NCBI GenBank assembly: GCA_008638375.1
Contig: CM018051.1
Span: 33,515,740 to 33,579,739 of the forward strand
Source: Nyssa sinensis
Lineage: Eukaryota > Streptophyta > Magnoliopsida > Cornales > Nyssaceae
Length of the DNA stretch: 64,000 nt
Direction: 5' to 3'
The notes beneath the pieces were generated by a model. It worked only from the letters and a program-made list of their open reading frames with translations. It was not told the DNA's origin and did not search any database. The stretch's first letter is position 1. The number at the start of each line of letters is the position of its first letter. Shown piece by piece: positions 1-11,289 of the stretch. The translations under genes were made by a program, and so were the position numbers.

Positions 1-1032
1 TCTTTGACATAAGGAAGACATACTATATGTTGTTTCCTATGCCAAAAGGCTGTGGGGAGATCAGAACAAACTTCTTGTTTGAGTAAAGACTCAAATTGAC
101 TGATTCTTAGTTGGAGGGAAGGATTGAGAAGTTGTTGTTCTATTTTTTTTTATACTGGATCTCTTCTAAGAGATAATTAATATGAGATTTTTTCTTAGAA
201 AGCAAGCTGACGGATCAACTGATAGAAAATTCCTGCAAAGATTGGATTTCTTTGGACTGAGGGTTTTGGACAAACTTAAACTTAACTTTTTGACCAAGAG
301 GTTGTGTGGTTATTCCTTCACTATCTGTGGTGAAAGGATATAGCAAACACATGAATGGGTTTCCTAGGATAACTCTGTTAAACATGTTTTAATTAGGACG
401 AATGGGGTTTTGAAACAAACATTATCCTAGCAAACATGTACATTGGATAGTTTGTACTGGATTTTCATCTTACTACCGTTAGTGGACTTAAGGCGTTCAT
501 GGGTTTTTTCAAAGTATTTAGTGGGGATGATTCCTTCCTAGATGCAGTTGAGGTCTGTTCTTGAATCAATAAGAGCAATAGTATCTAACTCAAATTCATC
601 ACAAATGGTGACTTTAACTAGGCAACGCCATTTTTGAAAATCAATTTTAGTAATTGCTTCCAAAAATCCTGTTGCCTATTTGTTAGAAGGAGGAAGATCG
701 GGAAGATCAGTGATGTCATTGATTGGTTTAATTTCGTCATCTGTGGTTGGATGAATAGGAGTAAGAGGAGGAAGGATGAGATGACTATCAACTTTAGTTT
801 CTAAAGATTGATGTTGGAGTCGTAAAGTATGATGACTGAGTTGTAAAGATTGGACTAACTGGTTTAACTTGGTGATATCCTACTTGGTTTGATTTACTTC
901 ACGTTGCAAATCTTGGATAGTTACCGGTTTAGGTTGGCTAAACCTATCAAAGATTTTGCTAAATTGAACTAGAGCATTCCTAGGAATTGTAGGAGGAGAT
1001 TTACTGGGTTTTACTCCTAGAGTGGTTTTAAA
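1..1032 (-). pseudogene. Pararetrovirus aspartic protease region leading toward RT, broken
   Basis: The minus strand at 541-576 reads ALIDSRTDLNCI, which matches the active-site neighbourhood of caulimovirid and retroviral aspartic proteases (Asp-Ser/Thr-Gly). The Gly is replaced by Arg, so the catalytic triad is lost. Downstream (lower coordinates) the frame continues in pieces with several stops. The upstream stretch at about 660-1030 is a linker with degenerate coiled-coil-like residues. The RT core is not reached before position 1. The call rests on the motif and on its place after the coat protein. Confidence 0.7.
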
Positions 1033-1893
1033 CTAATTTAAGTATTGGGATTTAACTATGGGGTCTTCTACGTTATTGATTAATTCGAGTAGAAGTTCTT
1101 CCTGTTTTGTTAAAACACTAACTGTTTTGCACCAATTGCGATTGCAACTATCAGAGCATCCTATTTTTACTGGAGGACTAGCTGGTTGTGAAGAGGATTG
1201 AGAATCAGAAGAAAGATCTAACTGGTCTATTTCATTTTCACTGTCATATGAACTATAGGATGAAGAACTAGAAGGTTCACTATCTGTGTTTCTAAGTTCT
1301 AAAATCCTAAATAACTCTTGTTTTTTATCCTGGTTAATCTGAAGAGAGTTAACTAACTTCTTAATTTTGCAATTTGATTGGAAGTGACCTAGTTTTCCGT
1401 ATCTAAAGCAAACATCAGTTGATGTAGCTTTGTGGGTTGTATGCTTACTGGTAGAATTTTTCTTTCTACGATTGGTTTTGTAGTACTTGCGAGTATGTTT
1501 ATTACTATGCTCACCTTGGTGGTGGCTTTTTCTATGTTTGCGACTATGGGAATGTTTGTAAGTTGAACTGGGATGACTATCTTGGTGGTGCTTATGTGAC
1601 CGTCGTTTGGAAGGGGCAACTGAGTGTAAACCGTACTGAACATAGAAATTTCCTAACTCGTATTTGGCTCTTTTCTTATTCCTAGAAGCTTCGTTATGGA
1701 TCTTCATGTCTATGCACATCCATATTCCTTCTTTGTGAACTAAGCATATGACGTCTCCGTAAGTCAAACTGGGGTAATCTTTGATGCCAGTGTCCTTACT
1801 GAGGATTTCCCTAATCTTATGGGCAAAGAGATTGGGAAGGCCATTAATGAACTTTTCTTTCCAAAATGGGGAGTTACTATCATCTCTAAGCAT
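1033..1893 (-). pseudogene. Pararetrovirus coat protein, zinc-knuckle end (286 codons open)
   Basis: This is the longest open stretch of the viral remnant. It has an alpha-helical N-terminal part, a very basic His/Lys/Arg-rich middle (about residues 95-150), then a CCHC knuckle at residues 162-175 (CFRYGKLGHFQSNC). The second Cys has become Tyr, so the zinc site is damaged. A Ser/Asp/Glu-rich tail follows. A basic stretch followed by a CCHC knuckle and an acidic tail is typical of caulimovirid coat proteins, where it binds nucleic acid during particle assembly. The first Met is only where the open frame begins; the real protein was part of a longer polyprotein. Confidence 0.75.
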
Positions 1894-3640
1894 GACTCTA
1901 GAGCAGAAGATGTTTGCATACCATTTGAAATCACTTAGAGTGGGGCATCTGAGATTGCTTAACTGGTCGTGGATCCTAGCTGTTATGTGACTGGGAGTTC
2001 CTACAAAATGTTTAGTGATGGTGTAGATGAGGGTGTTGACTCCATTAAGTTATGCGCGACCTATGGCTTTGTAAAAAACTGGGTTTTCTTCTAGGTCTCA
2101 TTTGACTGCGTAGATTATGGAATCCCTGGTTTCTTGGGTAAGTTGTTTTTCCCACCAAGTGAGAAGTTTACCGGTGAATCCTAAAACTAGTAGCTTGACT
2201 ACATCACTGTGAGGAGTGTTATTTTTCTCGATGTAAAAATTAGCGGTCATAGCCATGTGGCTGAGTTTGTTTAAGATTTCTTGTTCTGAATGACCATCTA
2301 TGTTCCATTCATAGAGGCGATCAGAAGTAACTGAGAATTGACTATAGAGTAGTCATTCCTCATACTAAAGATCTGGAGGAGTAAGACGACTATACCTATT
2401 GTTGGTGATGCTAGTAAGATTGAACCTAGGGCGATGGAATTTGTTAACTGTGAGACCCTGGAGTTGGTCTTGTAACTGGTTTAATTTTTGGTGTTGGGTT
2501 TGCAAAGCTGTATCACTATCGTCATCAGATGATTCGGGGGATGACTCAGAACTGGATGATGTTTTTGTTTGAGCTATAACTGTTTTAGAAGAATAAGGTT
2601 GTTTTTCTTCCTTAACTGGGATAGCTAACTCTTGGAGCATCTTACTAACTTGTTCTAAGGCTATTGTAGCTTTGGGAAGAGGTTTGGAAAGTTTGACTTC
2701 TAGTAATTAATTAAAGGTTTTTCTAACTGACAAAAAGAAGGGGTTTGAGAAGAAGTGAATGGTTTTTCAACTAATTTCTCAATTTTGTCTAGATGGTTGC
2801 CTAAGGTGATTAGGCACTAATTGGCATAGTTGTTCTGTTTAATTATCTTCCTAGATGTGTCATCATCTTTGGGAGGTTATTTGAAAGGAGAAGCAACTAC
2901 TTCTGTTCCTTTATACTGGACTAGAATGTTTCCTATTGGGGGATGACTAGGTTGAACTGAGGTCTTGTCTTCCTTAATCCATCTAGTTTTTGTGAGAGTG
3001 TAGCTATTGGAAGGTTTGTTTTAATGATTTTCTACATAACTGAAAAATGGAATGTTTTTACGCTGAACTGGCATAAATTCTTGCCATTTTGTATAGATTT
3101 CTAACTTTTGTTTTTTGGTGTGACCGGCCCTATACTATTCGCATTTGACCCTATTGTCTTCAAATTCAAACTCGGCTATTAGGGTAGTCATGTCAATGTT
3201 GAACTCTTTACTTAGTGTATTGAGTTCATGGTGGACTTCCTGAGTCTCGAAGTCTGTGGGACTAGGAGATGTTACTGAGGATTCTTTTTCTAAAATGTGA
3301 GACTGGGAAGTATAACAAAGAGTGTTAACTTGAGATTTTATCTTTAAACCTTGGAGGTCTAAGTGCAAATCTTGTCACTGTCTGGGTACTAACTTTTCAG
3401 ACCTAGGGGTTAAAAGTTCAGATCTGGGCCTACTAATAGAAGAACTGGGGTTGAGGGGTCGGAACCTCTGTTCATCAAAACTAATCCTAACAGATCCATC
3501 ATGGAATTGCTGGATAAGATCGACGTTGGTTTCTGTGTGTCGAGGTTTGGGATGGTTTTCATTTTCAATGATCCAGTCAAAAGGAAGACTGACTTCGGAC
3601 CATTGAATAGACTTTGGAACCTAGATGTTGGCTCCTTCAA
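1894..3640 (-). pseudogene. Pararetrovirus polyprotein, region between movement and coat proteins
   Basis: Several short minus-strand open pieces lie between the movement protein and the zinc-knuckle part of the coat protein. One (2365-2640) has a dense Ser/Asp/Glu stretch followed by a Gln/Leu-rich helix, like the acidic N-terminal part of caulimovirid coat proteins. Another (3135-3368) is acidic and helix-rich. Stops and frameshifts separate them. I assign them by position between recognisable neighbours and not by motif. Confidence 0.5.
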
Positions 3641-3647
3641 AATACGA

Positions 3648-4290
3648 CTAGATGAGGATGGTTTTATCCTTTGGACTTCTGTTTATTGCAAGAGCATTTA
3701 GATTGGTTCTAAAACACTTGTAATAGATGTGGTAGACTAAGGTTAACTGGCGTGTTCCTTCTAGCATATTGGTGCTAAAGGTTTGGATATTGAGAGTAAG
3801 AGTTTTCAAGATATGAGGGTCTTGAAGGCTAACTGTAAAATCTAGATAGCAGTCAAAGTGGACTGGACCTTGATGCAGTGGTGATTCCATTAGTCCTAAG
3901 AGATTGTCATGCCAACTAATGTGCCGAGCATCTCTAAGGGCTAAAAGAACTGAAGCGTTCAATCCTCGTCCGACTAGAGGGTTGATGCCTACTTGGACTA
4001 ATCTTATATGAAGAAAATGGTAACCTTTCTGAATATGGTCTCTTATGGTTGACTGGGTAAGCAACTGGAATTTGACTTAATCCTTGTCAAGGGCGTAGGT
4101 TTGTTCTGCGGTCTTAACATTGAGATTACTTGCGAAGGCATTACTACCTAACCAAGAGGATACTTGGTAGATCTTACTGATAGGTACCTTTGGCGTGTTC
4201 CAGTTTCTGAGTGGCTGACTATCTAAACTGACTTAATAATCTTCACTGTTAACTATGTCTGGGACAGAAGAAAGAGAAGAAGAGGAAGTT
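3648..4290 (-). pseudogene. Pararetrovirus movement protein, broken
   Basis: An open stretch of 138 codons (3648-4064) carries the conserved core of the caulimovirid (30K-type) movement protein, seen as GLNASVLLALRDARH and, further on, HILKTLTLNIQT. This protein modifies plasmodesmata to let virus pass between cells. The N-terminal part (4065-4290) is still recognisable in other frames but has several stops. It is the first cistron of the remnant and lies next to the (TA)n junction. Confidence 0.75.
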
Positions 4291-4307
4291 TAGCAGAATA
4301 GGGTACT

Positions 4308-4310
<3 letters not shown>

Positions 4311-4344
<34 letters not shown>
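4311..4344. repeat. (TA)17 microsatellite at the viral junction
   Basis: A perfect TA run separates the pararetrovirus remnant (left) from LTR sequence (right). More TA-rich DNA continues to about 4530. TA dinucleotide repeats at the ends of endogenous pararetroviruses have been described in rice and other plants. Confidence 0.9.
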
Positions 4345-4345
<1 letters not shown>

Positions 4346-4871
4346 CAGCCGTATATCTATATACATGCTTACCCATGTGTATTTGTATATAAATATATAT
4401 ATGTATATTTATCTTGATAGATACTTATTTGCCACCAATTTAATCATATTAAATCATATGTATATATATATATGTCTATATTTAATTAATTCATATATAT
4501 ACACATATATATATATATTTATACTTATTTACATATTTTGGTTATACTTACTCATATCACAAAATTAATGTGTGTCTTTAACATGTATTCATATGGGCAA
4601 GTTACTATTATTTCGCTTCGTTAATCAACTTCATATTTATGTTTCATGTGTTGACTTTATAATTGTGATTGACGTGTAAGTATATAATTACAACGGAACT
4701 AACAAAAATAGGTTGGAAATTTCAATGAGAGTGATGGACTCGTCTTGGGTTCTCGGGACTTTTACTGAAAGTTCACATGTTGGGGTTCGAAATTGACCTC
4801 ATTACTTAAGGTCTTGGTCACTAATTAATATTTAGTGATTTAATGATTTTTAGTCAGGTCGGGGTTTTATA
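4345..4871 (-). mobile_element. LTR 5' part, minus strand (relative of the 9243-38524 LTR)
   Basis: TA-rich DNA is followed by a block (about 4680-4871) that matches the start of the LTR ending at 38524. Shared strings include the 'ctcgggacttttactgaaa' region and a terminal GTCAGGTCGGGGTTTTATA. Read on the minus strand the LTR start is TATAAAACCCCGACC, a TG-to-TA change of the usual TGTAA start. The other half would lie beyond the viral insertion, left of the window. Confidence 0.6.
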
Positions 4872-5448
4872 GATTCCAAGGCTAGAGATGAGTTTTGGAA
4901 TGTAGAAAGTTGAAAAACCTAGGTTTTCTTCATGGTTTCTCTCCAAGCTCGAGTTGCAGCAATTTCTCCAGAAATTTTTTGAAGATTTTAACTTCTAAGT
5001 GTTCTATTGATACTAAAGGGCCAAGGGGTGAAAAAACCCTTTTGCTCTTAATGAGCCGCGAGACCCCGTTACACTACAGCCCGTCCTGAAATGCCTTAAA
5101 TTGATATTATGCTTTAACCAAAGTTCTTTAAACTATTTTAAATGATATTGTCCCAAAAAACATATTTTTGCCTGTTGGGGGCTGCGGCCGGGCCCACCTG
5201 GGTTGTCATTTTGGGCCCATTTTTTAAATTATCTCCAATTTCATTCAAATTTCTCACAGGATGTGTATTTTAACATTATAAGCATATTTTCCTTCTATGT
5301 CATACTCAAATTAAGCTTTTAAACATGACTTATATCTAAATGATGCATGTATAGTGCCCTATTAGCAAATAATGCATGAATAGTGTCCTATTGGCAAAAC
5401 AAAAAATTCACCCTGATTTTTCAGATCTTTATAAAAAAGGTCTTTATA
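4872..5448 (-). mobile_element. LTR F fragment, minus strand
   Basis: This region matches the right-hand end of solo LTR F (about 41140-41705) throughout, including 'gtattttaacattataagc' and the run 'ggcaaaacaaaaaatt' near the LTR edge. The edge (5430-5448) carries a short extra copy of a 'tctttata' string. It abuts gypsy pol sequence at 5449, so F probably inserted into that element; its other half is outside the window. Confidence 0.65.
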
Positions 5449-7847
5449 CAAAACCCAGGATGGCCGAGCATCGATTTTGAAGGGACGGGAGTAGCTTCTC
5501 CACCCTATTTCATTTCTTCTATCTAAGCTAGACGTCTACTTCGTAAGGAATGTCATGGTTTCTTTTGTAGTGTCCTAGACACTCGCTCATAACAGCCCAC
5601 ATTAGATCAGATCCCTATTGCCAGAGAATTTTTTGAGGTATTTCTAGAGGATCTGCTGGGAATGCCTATAGATAGGGAAATTTAGTTCAATATTGATGTA
5701 CTACCAGGTACTTCACTCATATTTAAAACCTCGTACCGAATGACACTAATAGAGCTGAAAGAATTAAAATTTCAGCTACAAGAATTGCTAGACAAGGGTT
5801 TTATACGACCCAATTCTTCATTATGGGGTGACTTGTATTGTTTGTTAAGAAGAAAAATGGGACTATACGATTATGTATTGACTATGCGAGTTAAACAAAG
5901 TCACCATTAAGAACAGACACCCACTACTAAGGGTAGATGATCTTTTTGATCAGTTAAAAGGGGCATAGGTATTCTCAAAGATCGACTTGAGGTCAGTGTA
6001 CCATCAGTTGAAAGTTAGGCCTGCTAATATAGAGAAAACGGCATTCAGAACCCAATATGGACAATATGAGTTCCTTGTGATGCCTTTTGGGGTGAAAAAT
6101 TGTCCAGCTGCATTCATGGACTTAATGAATAGGGTTTTCAAACCGTACTTAGATGACTTCGTGATTATGTTCATCGATGATATCTTGGTTTACTCTAAGA
6201 ACCCAGAGGAACACAAAGTGTACCTGAGGAAAGTTCTACAAAAGTTACAGGAGCAAAAAATGTATGTTAAGTTAAAGAAGTGTGAATTTTGGCTCCCTAG
6301 CATTTCATTTTTGGGACATGTGATCAGGAAAGAGGGGATCTCAGTGGATTCCCAAAAGATCGAAGCTATTATTAGTTGGCCCTGGCCAACTAGTGTTACG
6401 AAAATTGGCAGCTTCATGGGATTGGCTGGCTATTACAAAAGATTTGTCAAGGAATTTTCCAAGATAGCTACACTAATTACCTAGTTGACCCGGAAGAATG
6501 TTCCGTTTGTCTAGACTGAGGAAAGAGAAAAGAGCTTTCAAGAGCTGAAGAACTATCTGGTATTAGCTCCAATTTTGACAGTACCAGATGGAACAGAAGG
6601 TTTTGTGATCTATAGTGATGCCTCATACAAAGGCTTGGGATGCGTTCGAATGCAAAAAGAGAGGGTAGTGGCTTATGCCTCATGGCAACTAAGGCTACAC
6701 GAGAAAAACTACCTGACTCATAACCTCGAGCTGGCAGCCATTATAATTGCACTAAAGATTTGGAGGCATTATCTGTATCGAACAACATGTGAGATTTTCA
6801 CTGACCACAAAAGCCTTAAATACTTGTTCACACAGACGGAGCTCAATATGCGACAGCGTCGCTGGTTAGAGTTGATTAACGATTATGAGCTCAACATATA
6901 GTGACACCTGGGGAAGGCTAACGTGGTGGTACATGCTCTCAGCAGAAAGTAATCAAGGAGTCTAGTTTGCCTGTTGATAACACAACGAGAGCTACTGAAG
7001 GAGCTAGAGATGATGGAAATAAAAATAGTTTTTCCAAGCTCTAGAGTAGTGTGTGTTAATGTAATAATCGGTTTGACGATTGTAGAAAATATCAAAGAGC
7101 TGCAAACCCAAGATAAAAAGTTAGCCAAGCTCCGTAAAGATACCGAGACAAGAGAGAATTTGGATTTTGCTATCTGAGATAGGGTGTTATATTACCGAAG
7201 CAGAATCTACGTGTCGGATGTACCTGAGATTAGAAAGGAGATTCTTGATGAGGCACATAATTCGAGATTTATCATACACCTAGGAAACACCAAAATGTAC
7301 CACAATGTTTAGAATACTTATTGGTAGTTAGGAGTGAAAAGGGAAATAGCTGAGTACATTACACCTTGCGTCAAGTGGTAGTAGATTAAAGTCGAACATC
7401 AGAAGCCCAGTGGACTTCTACAACTGCTTCCAATCCCTGAGTGGAAATGACAGCATATCACAATGGACCTAATGTCAAGATTGCCTAAGACTTCTTAGGG
7501 GAGTGATGCTATATGGGTGATAGTGGACAGGCTGACAAAGACAGCTCACGTCCTTGCGATCAAGACAACGCAGACTTTGGAACGAATGGCAGCACTCTAT
7601 GTTAAGGAGATAGTTCGATTACATAGAGTCCCAGTATCCATTGTCTAATCGATATCCAAGGTTTGTGTCTCAATTTTGGAGGAGCCTACAAAAAGCAATG
7701 GGAACAGAACTAAGTTTTAGTACTACCTACCATCTAGAGATTGATGGATAGTTTTAGAGGACGATACAAACTCTAAAGGATATGCTACAATTCTGTGTCA
7801 TAGACTTCAAGGAAAATTGGGAGGATCAACTACCATTAATCGAATTA

Positions 7848-8152
7848 ATATACAATAACAGCTATTAATCCAGTATTGGCATGGCACCATATGAGGCACT
7901 TTACGGCAGGAAATGTAGATCTCTACTATGCTGGACAAAAGTGGGTGAAAGAAAGCTATTATCTCAATGAAGCTCATTTTCAAACATAGGGTTTCCTATA
8001 TATGTTGGTATAGGTTTTCCTTTATTTTTTATACTCCTCATATATAATAACGGCTATCAATCCAGTATTGGCATGGCACCATATGAGGCACTATACGGTA
8101 GGAAATGTAGATCTTCACTATGCTGGACAAAAGTGGGTGAAAGGAAGCTATT
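7848..8152 (+). repeat. 112 bp direct duplication around an 80 bp filler
   Basis: 7848-7960 and 8041-8152 are near-identical copies of the integrase segment around 'ggcatggcaccatatgaggc'. Between them, 7961-8040 is foreign DNA that matches about 44284-44365 of this window (shared 'ttggtataggttttccttta'). Confidence 0.85.
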
Positions 8153-8423
8153 TGGGCCAAAGATAGTGGAACAGACCACCGAAAAGATATAGTTGATCAG
8201 GCAATGCTTATTGGTAACTCAAAGTTGACAGAAGAGTTATACTAATGCTCGAAAAAGAGAGCTGGAGTTTGTAGTAGGTGATCATGTATTTCTAAAGGTA
8301 TCACTCATGAAAGGCATGGTGAGATTTGGCAAGAGAGGGAAGCTATAGCCCTGATACATTAGACCATTTGAGGTTATCAGGCGAGTCAGACCAGTAGCAT
8401 ACCGACTTGCCCTACCTTCAGAG

Positions 8424-8729
8424 TTGGCACATGTGCACAATGTCTTTCATGTCTCTATGTTGAGAAAATACTTGTATTACCCATACCAAGTGGTGGAGCA
8501 CGAGCCCTTGGATGTCCAAGAGAATCTGAGCTATGTTGAGCAACCAGTGCAAATTTTGGATCGTCGAAAGCAAGTTCTACAGAACAAAACTATTCCGTTA
8601 GTGAAGGTGTTATGGAGAAACCACCAGATTGAGGAAGCCACTTGGGAGCGAGAGGACAAAGTACGTGCCAAATACCCTCAACTCTTCGCACTACAAGCTA
8701 CGCCAAGTTTGGGGACCAAACTCTATTAA
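8424..8729 (+). pseudogene. Chromodomain end of gypsy polyprotein
   Basis: A 101-codon open stretch begins at the conserved HNVFHVSMLRKY of Ty3/gypsy integrase C-termini. It ends in the chromodomain-like IPLVKVLWRN...EEATWERE segment followed by YPQLF, the usual end of Tekay-lineage polyproteins. The chromodomain directs integration by reading histone marks. This stretch has no stop, unlike the rest of the copy. Confidence 0.8.
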
Positions 8730-8741
8730 GAGAGGGGAGGA
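8728..8741 (+). other. Polypurine tract of gypsy element A2
   Basis: AAGAGAGGGGAGGA directly precedes the 3' LTR start TGTCATATCCC at 8742. It is the primer for plus-strand DNA synthesis. Confidence 0.8.
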
Positions 8742-11289
8742 TGTCATATCCCAACGCAAATTAAACTGAGTAAATTGTTGTAATACTGAAATGTTAAGGT
8801 TCATTTTACGATGTTTGAAATTATAGTCCATTTTAAGTTTCGAAAACCCTGAATGTTCGAATAATACATATACGGAGTGATGGATGTATATAAACACATG
8901 TATAAATATGTATGTATATATATATATATATATATGATAAGTATGTATATAATAAGTATATGTATAAATGTAAATATATGAGTGTAAGTGTATAAGTGTG
9001 TGCAGCATATATATATAGTGTGTACAGTATATATATATGCATTAAGTTCATGTAGTGTGTGTGTGTGTGAAAGTAGTATATATATATATAATATATATAT
9101 GTATATGTATAAGGAAAGACAAAGGAAAAAAAAAAGAAAAGGAAAGAAAAGAGAAAATATCTGAAAATGAGAGAGAGAGAGGGAGAGAGAACCGTCAAAA
9201 AAAGAGAGAGAGAGAGAGAGAAGAGAGGAGGTGGGTGTGCTATGTCACGACCCGAAATCCGCCTCGCGCAGATCCCGGATCGGGACCGCTACCCCAAGAC
9301 CCGAAGACCTCGGGACAAGGCTCGCATACGCAGCGGTATCGAATAGATGTGCGACCTGTGGTTTGCGGAAGCGTGAAAAACTTTTTCGTTTCTTTTCTCA
9401 TTTTAAAATCTGCACATCCGTCCGGTACTGTTGCTCTTCACATTGTGGTACACATGATTATACATTCAAAGCATAACTAAAAACTTAAAGGCTTCATAAT
9501 TAATACATGTTTAACTATTCTACGGGACTTAATACACAATAGCGAAATACTTCCTAATACAAAATATTGCCAACTTCATAGTACATCCCAAAGAGAATTG
9601 CTAGTCCTATGATTAGTTTCCTAAATCTTCTTCCAAAATAGATAGGCTTATCATCATCGCCATCAAGATCAAGCTGCCATTATTTACCTGAAAAGGGGGT
9701 CTGAATAAAAATCTGGGTAAGCTAATCTAAGCTTGTGAGTAATTCCTGCATTCGTCATGGGGTTTTCAACTAGTAGTGGTTTAGCACATGAGAGTTTTAT
9801 AAAATACTCACTACCAATTGCTCGTACATTTTGGAACACAGAGTATATGCATTCTTGAAATAGATAGCTTTGAAACATTTAAAGTATTGAAGCTAAATAC
9901 ACATTTCTTCAAATAGAGCATATGCAATTTAAAAGCATATAAACATGTATGATAAAATGGGGGTAAAAACCTGCTTCCATTTCCAAAAAAATTTGTCATC
10001 TTTTCTCTTTAATTAGGTGGAATCTGTTTCGAACCAGACTCCCATTTTTTGCCAATACCGACGATCATATTTTCCTGGGGGATTAGATCCTGCTACCGGG
10101 CATTTACTGTTGAATCCTGAAAGATTTCAACCATCATAGGGGGTGCTTTGAACACCATTTATCTTACAAAACATTTATCACATGGCTACTTCAATAGATA
10201 CTTTTCATGAGTATTTAAAACATGAAACATATGATTTCTGCAATAGGACTTCAAATACTTGTAACAATCAAATTCAGAATATTTAAAGAAATTTGCATTT
10301 TAACCGGACATGCTAAATATTTCCAACAAAAGAATTGAATATAAAAACATTTAACCATCATGTCATAACAGAATATTTTAAAAACAGGAATTGTATAAAA
10401 ACTAGATTTGATATTTAAATACTTCATATAACTTGAACTTAAAACTTCATCAAATATATAGAGTTAAATCTCCATTTCAAACACAGGGTTACTCACCTTG
10501 GTCCTTAGGTCAGTGCTAATAATGGGCTTTCCCCACTTCTTCTGTAGTCCATAAGAACAATTCATATATAATCTCATTAACTTCACATCACTACAATATC
10601 ACATACTAATGCTTCTTATCTTATGCTTAGATCGTATTAATCCTAACCGATTTCATAAATTTCTTATGTACTTAATTCAACTCGTATTCTTATCCTACAA
10701 CACAATTTAATGTGTTAGGAATTAATTTCATCTTAAAATTATACTCTTTCGGTAGCTCCATTAACTTTAATTTAATTTTAATTACTTCACGTGTTTACGT
10801 GTCGGGTCTCTCCGTATTTCATTTCCTCGTTCTTGCCTCAGTTTAGTACTTCGACAATATTTTAATTTATAGTCATCTGACAGATGCTATTCATCAAATT
10901 TTATGTCTTTTTTAATTTAGACATCTCTTTTGATTGAATAGACTCTACCATTGAGTTTGGAGCGTCGAAGAAAGTCAGTTTAGGCTTTCTTAGAATTTAA
11001 TTCGGACTTTTGTATTAAAAGGGCAAAATGATCATTTTGACATTTTTACGGGTCCTTAATTTTTGGGACCTTGTCTCATGTCGTAGACCTCACCATTGAA
11101 CTCAGGAGGTCCGAGATAGTAAGAATACATATATAACTTGTTAATTTTGGACAACGGGCATTTCGTGACTATTTAATTTAATTAAATAATTTTATTTAAA
11201 TTAAATTTATCAAGTATGATATATATATATATATTGTTTGCAAGTATGACCGGATGAAATGGGTGGCACGCTGGCCAACGTGTCACCTC

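Larger units (their letters stand above)
1..4310 (-). mobile_element. Endogenous pararetrovirus (Caulimoviridae) fragment, decayed
   Basis: Reading the minus strand from 4310 down to 1, the order is movement protein, serine/acid-rich and basic coat-protein segments, a zinc knuckle, then a retroviral-type aspartic protease. That is the single-polyprotein order of petuviruses and endogenous florendoviruses. Every part is broken by stops and frameshifts, so this is an old genomic copy and not an active virus. No LTR flanks it. Its right end lies at a (TA)n run, and its reverse transcriptase and RNase H would lie left of the window. Genus-level placement is uncertain. Confidence 0.85.
5449..8741 (+). 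pseudogene. Ty3/gypsy (Tekay/Del-like) pol remnant: RT, RNase H, integrase, chromodomain
   Basis: The piece starts between protease and RT, where it lines up with about 54966 of element A, and runs to the polypurine tract. Visible in order are: RT (5987-6484, with FIDDILVYS as the catalytic Asp-Asp motif), RNase H (6575-6901, YSDAS and TDHKSLKYL), integrase (about 7190-8200) and a C-terminal chromodomain (8424-8729). It is dead: many stops (mostly TAG where A-type copies have CAG or TGG), frameshifts, DRDPRF of the integrase changed to NRYPRF, and the catalytic Glu of the SER motif turned into a stop. A duplication plus filler interrupts the integrase tail at 7848-8152. Confidence 0.9.

Noticed and set aside
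4365..4568. Short open frames rich in Tyr and Ile next to TA runs (also near 8833, 11453, 14578, 17234, 30044, 50102 and 63780)
   Set aside because: They are translations of TA and CA microsatellites; no family motif and no conserved start.
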